This document shows, one piece after another, positions 25,493 through 34,317 of a stretch of 58,524 bases of DNA (position 1 is the first letter of the stretch; every line of letters starts with the position of its first letter). A model generated the notes under the pieces. That model was not told the DNA's origin and ran no database searches. It worked only from the letters and a program-made list of their open reading frames with translations. The stretch comes from Leptospira sp. (GTDB taxonomy: Bacteria; Spirochaetota; Leptospiria; Leptospirales; Leptospiraceae): assembly GCA_027531445.1 (NCBI GenBank), contig JAPZRK010000034.1:1-58524 (forward strand), read 5' to 3'. Both the position numbers and the translations under genes were made by a program.

Positions 25493-27568
25493 ATGCGTAG
25501 ATTGATAGGTGCTTCTTTCTTTATTTTTCTTCTGGCGATGACAAACAGGTGCATTCTTGGATTGGCAAGTCCAGACGCATGCAATTTGACAGGTGGATGC
25601 AAATCATCTTTGGGCTTTCAATCTTTGTTTCCTCTCCTCTTCAGCCAATCGAGTTCCGGAACGTCAAATACAGCTTCGACTGGAACATCCTCCAACGTAG
25701 CCTTACCTACGATTCAATATCCAAGCACCAATTATGTGATCACAATTGGTGTTTCAACAACAATTACGCCGACTCTCACAGGGACTCCTTTCACAAACTG
25801 TACATCAAACCCTGCCCTACCCTCAAATTTGATTTTAAACCCTACCACATGTGTGATTAGTGGAAGCATAACCAATACCCAAACCGCAACTACATATACA
25901 ATAACGGCATCGAATTCGGCTGGCAATCGAGCTACGCAAATTTCATTTACTGCGGTAGCTTCTGGCACAGCACCGACAATTGCTTATACAGGTTCTCCGT
26001 TTTCATACAATCAAAATGCTACGATCACAACTCTCACACCCACTCTATCTGGCAACACTCCAACTTCGTGTACTTCATCGCCAGCCCTTCCCGCAGGAAT
26101 CTCCATCAACAACACAACGTGTGTGATCAGCGGAACTCCGACCGGAACACAATCTGCAACAACTCATACGATTACCGCTACGAATGCATATGGTTCCGGT
26201 CAAACGACAATAAACATTACAGTTTCGGTGGCTGGAGTGGCACCTAGCATCACTTATTCTGGATCCCCTTTTACCTTTACACAGAATACCACGATAACAA
26301 ACCTCTCACCCACACTTACAGGCAATACTCCTACTTCTTGTAGCGCTTCTCCTTCCCTTCCAACAGGAATATCCATTAACAACACTACATGTCAGATAAG
26401 CGGGACACCGACGACTACCCAAAGCGCAACTAACCATACAATAACGGCTTCAAATTCTTTTGGCTCAGGAAATACAGTGATAAGTATCCAGGTGAATGCG
26501 GCAACTATCGCACCAACTATAAATTATACCGGATCACCCTTCTCCTTCACTCAGAACTCCGCCATTACGACCATTTCGGCTAGTTTAACAGGGAATACTC
26601 CTACGTCCTGTTCTTCGACTCCATCTCTACCGACAGGTTTATCGATAAATAATACTACTTGTGCCATTTCAGGCACACCCTCTTCAGCTCAAACCGCGAC
26701 ATCTCATACGATCACTGCAACAAATGGAGCAGGGAGTGGAAACACAAGCATTCAAATTACAGTTGGTGTTGCGCCTACCGTCAGTTATAGTGGATCCACG
26801 TTTAATTTTCCCATCAATATTGCAATCTCGACTATTACCGCGACCATTACTGGCAATGCTTTGTCATCTTGTACGATCTCTCCTGCTCTTTCAACTGGTC
26901 TCTCCATTGACAATACAAATTGTAATATAACTGGAACTCCATCTATAACTCAAGTCATCCGAAATCATACCATAACAGCAACTAATGCGTTTGGGAGTGG
27001 TACAACTTCCATGTTCATAGCTGTAGGAAATCCACCTACACTAAGTTATTCTGGGTCTCCTTTCAATTTTCAACAAAATGTATCGATTAGTAATCTGACG
27101 CCAACCTTGTCTGGAAATACACTGACATCTTGTGTCTCAGCACCGGCTCTTCCGACAGGGCTCAATATTAATAATACCACCTGTGTCATCAGTGGAACTC
27201 CAACTGGAACACAATCTGCAACAAATCATAATATCACAGCAACAAATGCCTTCGGTAATTCTTCCGCAACTGTCAATATCACGGTTCTCTCCGCTAGCGC
27301 ACCACCGACACTTAGCTACCCTGACTCACCTTTCACTTTGCCAGTAGGAGCAAATCCTATACCATCCTGGACAGTTAACTTAACTGGCACTCCACTGACA
27401 AGTTGTGTCTCGACACCTTCCCTCCCAGCTGGTTTTTCGTTGAATAATTCTACATGCCAAATCTCAGGTACGGCAAGCTCGTCGTTTACAGCGACTAACT
27501 TTACTATTCGCGCAACCAATGCAAATGGATTTGTTGATACTGTTATCTCAATTGAGGCTCCACCATAG
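25493..27568 (+). CDS. Lipoprotein with seven tandem Ig-like repeats
   Basis: Surface-type lipoprotein of about 691 residues. The signal peptide starting MRRLIGASFFIFLLAMTNRC ends in a lipobox-like TNRC. An in-frame ATG at 25469 is an alternative start. A Ser/Thr linker leads to seven Ig-like domains of about 85-90 residues of the He_PIG/putative-Ig type. Each has SYSGSPF-like and NxxTSC strands, a SLPTGLSINNTTC motif and an ISGTPTxTQ / HTITATNAFGSG ending, with two cysteines per repeat probably bonded. Such stalk-like proteins are often adhesins or matrix binders; that role is inferred. Repeats are similar but not identical. Confidence 0.82.
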   Translation: MRRLIGASFFIFLLAMTNRCILGLASPDACNLTGGCKSSLGFQSLFPLLFSQSSSGTSNTASTGTSSNVALPTIQYPSTNYVITIGVSTTITPTLTGTPFTNCTSNPALPSNLILNPTTCVISGSITNTQTATTYTITASNSAGNRATQISFTAVASGTAPTIAYTGSPFSYNQNATITTLTPTLSGNTPTSCTSSPALPAGISINNTTCVISGTPTGTQSATTHTITATNAYGSGQTTINITVSVAGVAPSITYSGSPFTFTQNTTITNLSPTLTGNTPTSCSASPSLPTGISINNTTCQISGTPTTTQSATNHTITASNSFGSGNTVISIQVNAATIAPTINYTGSPFSFTQNSAITTISASLTGNTPTSCSSTPSLPTGLSINNTTCAISGTPSSAQTATSHTITATNGAGSGNTSIQITVGVAPTVSYSGSTFNFPINIAISTITATITGNALSSCTISPALSTGLSIDNTNCNITGTPSITQVIRNHTITATNAFGSGTTSMFIAVGNPPTLSYSGSPFNFQQNVSISNLTPTLSGNTLTSCVSAPALPTGLNINNTTCVISGTPTGTQSATNHNITATNAFGNSSATVNITVLSASAPPTLSYPDSPFTLPVGANPIPSWTVNLTGTPLTSCVSTPSLPAGFSLNNSTCQISGTASSSFTATNFTIRATNANGFVDTVISIEAPP
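25703..27565 (+). repeat. Seven tandem coding repeats of about 250-270 bases
   Basis: Repeat units encoding the Ig-like domains of the lipoprotein. Unit starts are marked by PTIQY, PTIAY, PSITY, PTINY, PTVSY, PTLSY and PTLSY. Units 2 to 4 are the most alike in protein sequence. They could recombine to change repeat number. Confidence 0.75.
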
Positions 27569-27616
27569 CTAAGATTTTTTGGTTTACAATAAATAAAGTT
27601 TAAGTATCATTTTCGG

Positions 27617-28261
27617 ATGCATTATGAATACTTCAGAAAGGCAAATTGTCCTTCGTGTGGTGCGGGTGTTGTCATCGATCTATCCATTTGCCCTTATTGC
27701 CAACGAGAGCTAGGATTTATTTGGAAGCTAGAACCTGAAGAGGAAGATGCATTATCCAATCATGTCGAAGCCTTAAATCATCGGCTACTATCCGAACTAC
27801 AAACTTTACGTTGGAAAATCGCCTATTCCATCGTAAGTTTGTTCGTGCAAAAGGACAAAAAATCAAATTTAGACAAACAGGTGTTTGACTCGATTATTGA
27901 CACCGTAAGATATTTGTCTTATATCTTATTGTTTCTGAGAAATTTTTTCTTTTTCCTACCGATACTATGCCTATATTATTTTACATTGGCAAATAGTTGG
28001 GGTTTACTTTTTATATCGATCTTATCCGTTTACACTGCATATCTTTTAACCCATTTTCAAATAGAGAAAGATACATATTCTCATAAGAATATAGTTGAAG
28101 GAGCAGTAACTAAAATTCTTCCAGAAACAACTTCGTTTCTAAAGAAGTTTGGAATCGGTTGGACTGATTTTGACCAATTCATTGTTAGTAGACATATGAA
28201 GGATAAAAGTGATGCACATAGTGTTCTCGCTTCTATAGTGTATATCGATGGCAGAAAGTAA
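27617..28261 (+). CDS. Zinc-ribbon membrane protein A
   Basis: Protein of 214 residues starting with a four-cysteine zinc ribbon (C11, C14, C25, C28: NCPSCGAG, ICPYCQREL). Two adjacent hydrophobic helices lie near residues 110-150 (LLFLRNFFFFLPILCLYYFT, LLFISILSVYTAYLL). The rest is charged and probably cytoplasmic. It overlaps the next gene by 14 bases, and both proteins share the same layout, so they are likely cotranscribed paralogues that act together. No established family is recognised beyond the ribbon. Confidence 0.7.
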   Translation: MHYEYFRKANCPSCGAGVVIDLSICPYCQRELGFIWKLEPEEEDALSNHVEALNHRLLSELQTLRWKIAYSIVSLFVQKDKKSNLDKQVFDSIIDTVRYLSYILLFLRNFFFFLPILCLYYFTLANSWGLLFISILSVYTAYLLTHFQIEKDTYSHKNIVEGAVTKILPETTSFLKKFGIGWTDFDQFIVSRHMKDKSDAHSVLASIVYIDGRK

Positions 28262-29213
28262 AGATTGCCAGTCATGTGGCGCGCCGTATCAGTCCAAGTT
28301 TGAAAACTGTGTTTATTGTGGAGAGCCGATTCGTTCGGAACGAGTACTTACTTCTGTTGACGAAAGTCGAATTCAATGGCTTTTGGAAATTTTAGATACA
28401 AGGCTTTGGCGAGATTCGTTTGAGTATAAATTTTCTATTTTCCGGAAGTATATATTTTTCCTTTTCGGACTTGGGTTTTTGTCCTTCCTCTTCTCTTTTT
28501 TTCTTACTGAAAACATTTTTACATCTATCGGTATTACCCTTATCATTTTACTCAATCCAGTCTTTTCACTCTACAATGAATTTGAAAATTATATAAACTC
28601 CCTCTCACTCGTACATTATTTTAATAAAAAAACAAAAATCATATTGAATCAATTTATGGAAGGATACAACCACTCCTTAGGTGATATTGAATATGTTATG
28701 TATAAAAATAAAGGTTTTCCTCGAATAAAACAATGTATGATCGAAAAGAGAAAGGCCGCAGATACAAGCACTGGTTTGTCGGTTGTAGTTGATCATCTAT
28801 CGGAACTCTTTGATATGAGTTGTTATCATCAATCTAAGAAAAAAACATCCTACTTTTTTCTATTTTCGGGATTAGGTTTATTTCTTTTCTATTCTACAAT
28901 CTTGATACTCTCCAGCCAGTTTTTTAAACAATGGCTATCATATACCAATTATATATCTCTTACGATTTGTTTGGGAATCAGTGTATGGTTCTATTTTGAA
29001 CAGAAAGACGTTTTGAATTTTATATTTCACTTTCTCGGCTACAACCCAGATGATAAATTGATGAGAGAAAAATGGGATCTGGTAAAATCTTATTTCACAC
29101 TAACAAAAAGTAACGAAGCTGATTTTAGAAAACTATTAGATCAAAATAGCAAATACGTTCGCTTGAACATCTACTTAGAAGAAGAGAAATTTTTTTCGGG
29201 AAAAAATGATTGA
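28248..29213 (+). CDS. Zinc-ribbon membrane protein B
   Basis: Protein of 321 residues with an N-terminal zinc ribbon (C7, C10, C21, C24: DCQSCGAPY, NCVYCGEP) followed by two pairs of hydrophobic helices (YIFFLFGLGFLSFLFSFFLT, IGITLIILLNPVFSL, FLFSGLGLFLFYSTILIL, YISLTICLGISVWFY). The architecture mirrors the upstream overlapping gene and adds a second membrane pair and a longer C-terminal charged region. Translational coupling across the 14-base overlap is likely. Function is unknown. Confidence 0.7.
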   Translation: MAESKDCQSCGAPYQSKFENCVYCGEPIRSERVLTSVDESRIQWLLEILDTRLWRDSFEYKFSIFRKYIFFLFGLGFLSFLFSFFLTENIFTSIGITLIILLNPVFSLYNEFENYINSLSLVHYFNKKTKIILNQFMEGYNHSLGDIEYVMYKNKGFPRIKQCMIEKRKAADTSTGLSVVVDHLSELFDMSCYHQSKKKTSYFFLFSGLGLFLFYSTILILSSQFFKQWLSYTNYISLTICLGISVWFYFEQKDVLNFIFHFLGYNPDDKLMREKWDLVKSYFTLTKSNEADFRKLLDQNSKYVRLNIYLEEEKFFSGKND

Positions 29214-29241
29214 ATGTCTCGTTCATTCAAATTATTCATCG

Positions 29242-29939
29242 TTAGAAAATAAATAAGTTCCACTGATTTCCAACACGATTAACATCACCTAATTATATTA
29301 AGCCACCCGTCGCGATTGAACCATTTGATGACAGTGCACCATTGATCGGAATAATCTTAAAATGAGAAACAGTAGCTCCGTTAAAATCGCCAGTTTAGGC
29401 AAATCTTCAGAAAGGATCCACGGCTATTCCAGTTGGGTCGGTTCCTGCTTTTGCGATTGTTGAATTAAAAGTCAAGAGTCCACTCGATGTATTCTAAGTT
29501 AGCTGACCTACCGCACTATTAAAATTTAGCGTTGTATAAAGATATCCTGAATACACGTGGATCGCACATACTGCGAACGCACTTCCCCCAATTTCTATTA
29601 CTGTGATTGTCGCTCGTCTTGTACCTACACTTGTAACGAGACCGTTTTCAGAATCAGTTGCTACTGACGTATTTGAAGATGTCCAGGGAAAACTAGAAGT
29701 CGTTGGGTTTCCGTCAACTACCAGGTTTGCACTGAGTTGATCCATTCCTGACCTTTGAATCACAGACTAATATTTATTAAGGCTAATTGTGCGTACAGGT
29801 GATTGTAGAAATTATCCAAAAACTAAATTCAGGATGGAATTTGTTTCTTCATTTTTGGTCGAAAATGCTTTATTTACAACTGAATTGAGTAAACACGAAT
29901 TGAAATAAAATAGAATCTGTAATAAATTATTCGTTTCAT
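29242..29939 (-). pseudogene. Decayed propeller lipoprotein gene with internal deletion
   Basis: A minus-strand relic closely related to the intact gene at 9217-10581. From ATG at 29939 the frame resembles KRI..., with the lipobox FNSCLLN recoverable after a frameshift. It continues through a BIG_2 domain (NLVVDGNPTTSSFPWTSS, NTSVATDSENGLVTSVGT) and the first propeller blade (SSGLLTFNSTIAKAGTDP), carrying at least five in-frame stops. It then jumps to the very end of the protein (GNQWNLFIF, stop at 29242-29244). The missing part matches about 670 bases of the intact gene. The junction falls where both flanks encode a TG-x-L-type blade turn. Confidence 0.8.
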
Positions 29940-30085
29940 TCAATCTCTCGCTTATAATTTTCTTCGGTAGTTACATGTCAATGAATGTTAAACGAGCGAT
30001 AGCTTATCAGTACAGATTTTTTGCAGGCAAATCTAAAAACTTTATTGTGTTTTGATCAGACATTCAAATAAACATCTTATAGCAG

Positions 30086-31606
30086 ATGTTGGACATAAAA
30101 GAGATTTTGATTCATGTATCGATCGCACTTGACTATGCGAATGGAAGGAAGCCAGAATTTACCCTCAAACTGGCCTTGGTATCTGTATTCTTAGCTAAAC
30201 TTTCAAATCGCAAACAAAGGGAGATCCATTTCGTTTATCTATCTTCCTTATTTAAATCCATCGGGTGTACGTCTTATTCACCTGAGGAGGCTGAGATTTT
30301 TGCAGGCGATGACATTAGTTTCAAATCTATCTTTTCAACAGTGGATTCTATCAATCAAGTGGAAGCCCTCCAACAAATTCGAAAGATGCGTGCTGAAACT
30401 AAATGGGAAGAATTAAAAATGAAGTTTCGTCTGATCCTCAATGGATCAAAATTATACAAAAATATCGTTGAAGCACATTGTGACTCGGCCCGTATGTTGA
30501 TCCAAGAAATTCAATTGGATTCTGAAATTAGTAACATCATTAATGATTGTTATGAACGTTATGATGGAAAAGGAATCCCGAATCAAAAGAAGGCTGAGGA
30601 AATTCACTTTCTCGCCAGAATTCTTTCACTTGCCTATTTTTTTATCAGTCTGACTGAAATCTCCGACCTCAATAAAATTCGAAAACAATTGGTTCGAAGT
30701 AAAGGAAACATGTTCGATCCGATCTTAGTTGATACTCTCCTTGGCTTCCTTGATGAACTATACATCCTGATCAATTCCAATACAATCCAAGAAGATGCTT
30801 TGTTTGTATCTCCGAACATTTATGTAAACGACTTAAATTCTGTTGCATTAATGATTTCCTATCTACCTGATTTTAAATCAAGGTATACAACTCTACATTC
30901 TAAGAAAGTTTCCAAGCTTGCACTGTATCTGGCTCAAAAAATGAAGCTACCTAAGGAAGAACAAAATAAAATTGCGATCTCTGCCTTACTGATGAATATA
31001 GGCATGGTTTGTATACCCACTGGACTTATCGATAAAGATCGAAAGTTAAATCCTTCGGAAAGAGAAACAATTGAAAGACATACTTTCTACACAGACCAAA
31101 TTTTAAAAAAAAGTAAATTGCTCGCGCCTTACCTAGAATATTGCATTTCACATCATGAAAATTTAAATGGTACGGGCTACCACAGAAGGTGGAAGGATCT
31201 CAATCTATCCCAATCAATTCTCAGCTATGCTGATAAAGTCATTGCACTTGGATCAGAGAGAGCTCATCGCAAAGCCTATACAAACAATGAAATTTTAAAA
31301 ATTATTAAAAAAGAAACCGATGAAGGTTCATTAGAAAAAAAGATATATCCTTACATTGAAGAGTACCTCGGATTCAGACCGAAAAAAAACCAGTTTAAAG
31401 ACAATCCATTCTCTTTATCAGAGAGAGAGATTCAGATTTTACAACTTATTTCAGAAGGAAAAACGAATAAACAAATTGCAAATCTCCTTCATTTATCTGC
31501 GAGGACAGTACAACACCATACCATTCATCTCTATGAAAAAATGGGCGTAAACAGTAGATCAGCAGCTGTTATGATTGGCTTTAAAGAAAAAATTCTTACA
31601 GTATAG
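30086..31606 (+). CDS. Tandem degenerate HD-GYP domains with LuxR-type HTH
   Basis: Cytoplasmic protein of 506 residues. The N-terminal half (about 10-225) resembles an HD-GYP-like module, with SIGCTSYSPEEAEIFAGDD and CYERYDGKGIPNQKKAEEI. A second module (about 265-400) has LHSKKVSKLALYLAQKM, ALLMNIGMVCIP and SHHENLNGTGYHRRW. In both, the catalytic HD dyad is replaced (SLFKSIG and LLMNIG), so phosphodiesterase activity is doubtful. The C-terminal 65 residues are a LuxR/GerE helix-turn-helix (LSEREIQILQLISEGKTNKQ, SARTVQHHTIHLYEKMGV). The same architecture is known in actinobacterial HD/LuxR proteins. It may be a ligand-sensing transcription factor. Confidence 0.82.
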   Translation: MLDIKEILIHVSIALDYANGRKPEFTLKLALVSVFLAKLSNRKQREIHFVYLSSLFKSIGCTSYSPEEAEIFAGDDISFKSIFSTVDSINQVEALQQIRKMRAETKWEELKMKFRLILNGSKLYKNIVEAHCDSARMLIQEIQLDSEISNIINDCYERYDGKGIPNQKKAEEIHFLARILSLAYFFISLTEISDLNKIRKQLVRSKGNMFDPILVDTLLGFLDELYILINSNTIQEDALFVSPNIYVNDLNSVALMISYLPDFKSRYTTLHSKKVSKLALYLAQKMKLPKEEQNKIAISALLMNIGMVCIPTGLIDKDRKLNPSERETIERHTFYTDQILKKSKLLAPYLEYCISHHENLNGTGYHRRWKDLNLSQSILSYADKVIALGSERAHRKAYTNNEILKIIKKETDEGSLEKKIYPYIEEYLGFRPKKNQFKDNPFSLSEREIQILQLISEGKTNKQIANLLHLSARTVQHHTIHLYEKMGVNSRSAAVMIGFKEKILTV

Positions 31607-31622
31607 GCCATTTGGCCCTTGT
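31606..31622 (+). terminator. Short GGCCA hairpin after the HD-GYP/LuxR gene
   Basis: GGCCA-TT-TGGCC starts at the last base of the stop codon and is followed by CTTGTTT. The two-base loop is tight and the T-run short, so this is at best a weak terminator. Confidence 0.3.
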
Positions 31623-31675
31623 TTCAGAGATATCTTTATGTTAGTCTTTAAGTAGACTATTCATCTGAGGTAAAT

Positions 31676-32560
31676 ATGAAATTTTTTCTGAGTATTTTAT
31701 TCCTTCCCATTTTCTGTTGTTCTTTTGAACAAAAGAACCTAACACCCATGAATCCAATCAAAATTGGAACTTCTAAAACGATTTTTTTTGTTCATGGAAT
31801 GTATATGACTCCCAAAACATGGGAAAATTGGTCAGCCTATTTTAAAGCAAAGGGTTTCAAAGTGTACGCTCCCGCCTACCCTCTACATGATATCGATCCG
31901 GCGATACAGCGGAAAAAATACCCAGATCCGGAAGTTGCAAAACTTACTTTTAACCAAGTGAAGGAGCATTATAAACAATTCATCGAAAAATTAGATGAAA
32001 AACCGATACTCATTGGCCATTCCATGGGAGGACTCGTCGTACAATCTTTATTAAACGATGGAATTGGATCAGCAGCCATTGCTCTTAGCCCTGCTCCTCC
32101 AAAAGGAATCGTCTCTAAATTGACTGCAATTAAACATGGATTCACTTTTGTTGCTTCTTCCTGGCCCGTGATCAATCCATTTGCTTCGGACGATTCCCCT
32201 ATTTATTTAGATGAAGAGCATTTCATTCAGAAATTTGCAAATGGAATGGATGAAACAGAGGCAAAAAAATCTTACCAAGAATTTGTAGTACCTGAATCGA
32301 GAAGGTTACCTCGTTCAATTTTAACGGAAGAGGGTAAACTCGATTTTGAAAGAGCAAGGGGCCCACTACTTCTGATTGCTGCTGAAGAAGATCGCGTCAT
32401 TCCAAGCACTCTCGTAAGCGATAATCGAAAGGCATATTCGGAATCGGCAGGGATTACGGGCCTCATCGAATACAAAGGAAAAGGTCATTTACTGCATAGA
32501 CAAAAAGGTTGGGAAACAATTGCGAATGATTGTTTTAAATGGATTGAAGCCAATCGTTAG
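31676..32560 (+). CDS. Alpha/beta-hydrolase, lipase-like, exported
   Basis: Protein of 294 residues with a hydrophobic start ending LPIFCCSFE, probably a lipoprotein. The hydrolase fold shows the oxyanion motif FFVHGMYMTPKTWENW, nucleophile elbow GHSMGG, an acid near AAEEDRVIP and the catalytic His in KGKGHLLHRQ. This pattern matches lipase/esterase-type hydrolases. Substrate is unknown. The ATG follows a GAGGTAA ribosome-site-like stretch. It stands between the HD-GYP/LuxR gene and the LRR kinase gene in the same direction, with gaps of 69 and 122 bases. Confidence 0.82.
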   Translation: MKFFLSILFLPIFCCSFEQKNLTPMNPIKIGTSKTIFFVHGMYMTPKTWENWSAYFKAKGFKVYAPAYPLHDIDPAIQRKKYPDPEVAKLTFNQVKEHYKQFIEKLDEKPILIGHSMGGLVVQSLLNDGIGSAAIALSPAPPKGIVSKLTAIKHGFTFVASSWPVINPFASDDSPIYLDEEHFIQKFANGMDETEAKKSYQEFVVPESRRLPRSILTEEGKLDFERARGPLLLIAAEEDRVIPSTLVSDNRKAYSESAGITGLIEYKGKGHLLHRQKGWETIANDCFKWIEANR

Positions 32561-32682
32561 ATTGGTGTTTCAATACCCTAAATTTCACATAATTACCATT
32601 TTGCGACGTGATCGCACTTCAAAAATTTGACAACTTAAAAATGTTGTCTTAAAAGCCGCTTTTTGAATCCATTTATTTACAA

Positions 32683-33993
32683 GTGAAAACATCGATAGAG
32701 AAAGCCTATCATAACGGAAAAATTGTATTGTCCTTTGGGTTAAAAACGTTTCCCAAGGAAATTTATAATTTTGCAGATACTTTGGAGTTCTTGGATCTTT
32801 CAGGGAATGAACTCGAAGAGTTGCCAAATGATTTTTCCTGCCTCAAACATCTGAAGATACTTTTTCTTTCTCAGAATTTATTCAAAGAGTTTCCTAAAGT
32901 TTTATACGAATGTAAACAATTAGATATCGTAGGATTTAAAGCCAACCAAATCTCCACAATTGATGAAAGGGCGATTCCGGAAAACCTTCGCTGGTTGATC
33001 CTTACCAATAACCAATTGAGAAGTTTGCCAAAATCGATAGGAAACTGTACTCGATTGCAAAAAGTGATGTTAGCTGGAAATAGACTCACATCCCTTCCTT
33101 CCGAGATGAGTGCTTGCAAAAACCTTCAATTATTGCGAATCTCTGCAAATCAGTTTTCTGATATACCGAAGTGGTTATATACGATGCCAAAATTATCTTG
33201 GCTGGCTTTTGGAAGCAATCCATGTTCCTACGTTGGAGAAAAGATTCCCAAGATTCGTGAAATTTCTTGGTCGGAAGTAGAGATCAAGGAAATGATTGGT
33301 TCTGGTGCATCCGGTAACATATATGAGGCGATATTTCACAGCGCAGAGTCCGCGTCCAGATCAGTTGCGATCAAACTTTTCAAAGGGGAAGTCACGAGCG
33401 ACGGCTTACCTATTGCCGAAATGGAGGCCGCGATCTTTGCAGGCAATCATCCCCATCTGATCGAAGTGATCGGCAAGATATCAGAGCATCCAAACTTGAA
33501 TCAAGGTTTGGTGTTGGAATTGATTCCAAAAATTTATACCAACTTGGGTCTTCCTCCAAATTACGAAACTTGCACACGTGACACGTTTTCAGCTGGCACA
33601 CAGTATTCTTTAAATGAAGTAATCCAAATTTTACTCCGAATCGCATCTGTTTCTGAACACCTTCACATTCACAAAATTTCACATGGAGATCTATATGCTC
33701 ATAATATTTTGATCAATAGAGTAACGAGCAAAGTATTAATTGGAGACTTCGGTGCCGCTTCGCGTTATGGATTCCTTGCTGAATCGCAAACCTCAATCGA
33801 AAAAATCGAGGTCAGAGCGTTTGGTTGTTTGATGGATGATTTGATTGGCCTTGTCGAAAAGTCTGAGTTAGATTCTAAAAGATACCAATCGCTTACTTCA
33901 CTCAGAGAAGAATGTCTCCAAGAAAATGTCTTAGATCGACCGTGTTTTCAAGAGATAAATCAAGGTTTGGAAACTCAATTGAGGAAGACCTAG
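32683..33993 (+). CDS. Leucine-rich-repeat protein kinase
   Basis: Protein of 436 residues from a GTG start. Residues 33-180 are leucine-rich repeats of the x-LxxLxLxxNxLxxLP type (LEFLDLSGNELEELPND, LRWLILTNNQLRSLPKSI). Residues 200-430 form a Ser/Thr-type protein kinase: Gly-rich loop GSGASGNIYEA, ATP-binding lysine K231 in SVAIKLF, catalytic loop HGDLYAHN (334-341) and metal-binding D355 in GDFGAA. All key residues are present, so it should be active, though HGD replaces the usual HRD. No membrane segment is visible. LRR-kinase fusions are uncommon in bacteria and likely recognise a protein partner. Confidence 0.88.
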   Translation: MKTSIEKAYHNGKIVLSFGLKTFPKEIYNFADTLEFLDLSGNELEELPNDFSCLKHLKILFLSQNLFKEFPKVLYECKQLDIVGFKANQISTIDERAIPENLRWLILTNNQLRSLPKSIGNCTRLQKVMLAGNRLTSLPSEMSACKNLQLLRISANQFSDIPKWLYTMPKLSWLAFGSNPCSYVGEKIPKIREISWSEVEIKEMIGSGASGNIYEAIFHSAESASRSVAIKLFKGEVTSDGLPIAEMEAAIFAGNHPHLIEVIGKISEHPNLNQGLVLELIPKIYTNLGLPPNYETCTRDTFSAGTQYSLNEVIQILLRIASVSEHLHIHKISHGDLYAHNILINRVTSKVLIGDFGAASRYGFLAESQTSIEKIEVRAFGCLMDDLIGLVEKSELDSKRYQSLTSLREECLQENVLDRPCFQEINQGLETQLRKT

Positions 33994-34018
33994 AACCTTT
34001 TTGCTAATCCACTTTGGA

Positions 34019-34297
34019 TTATGGTGAGTAAGTGCAACCATCCTCGAAGCGATTTTCGTCAAAAAGGCAGCCTCCTCCATAATTCACCCCAAGGATCAGG
34101 CAATTTCTGAAACGCTGGACAATACAGTTTTTGATCTGGGTTTCAAAAAATTCGGTAGTTCTGGTATCATATGGATGGCTTAAATTTAGTTTGCATGAGA
34201 AAAAAAATATAAAGAGGCAAAAAATCATGAGTGGCCACCTAATGATTGCTTTATGCCATTCTAGATTTTTCTGATTCTCATTTAAACTTGGTAACAT
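34019..34297 (-). CDS. Small putative lipoprotein
   Basis: Protein of 92 residues. After a polar start, a hydrophobic stretch (WPLMIFCLFIFFFSCKLN) ends in a lipobox-like FFSC. The mature part would be about 57 residues, with cysteines in KNCIVQRFRNCLIL, GGGCLFD and GCTYSP. It starts 20 bases behind the tail-collar-domain gene on the same strand and probably shares its transcript. The unusually long N-terminal segment before the helix makes the exact start uncertain. No family is recognised. Confidence 0.5.
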   Translation of the reverse strand: MLPSLNENQKNLEWHKAIIRWPLMIFCLFIFFFSCKLNLSHPYDTRTTEFFETQIKNCIVQRFRNCLILGVNYGGGCLFDENRFEDGCTYSP

Positions 34298-34317
34298 AGG
34301 ATTTTAAATTCTAAGCC

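Noticed and set aside
25703..27565. CRISPR-like regular repeats
   Set aside because: Units are 250-270 bases, coding, degenerate and in one frame with Ig-like protein sequence; there are no short direct repeats with unique spacers and no cas genes.
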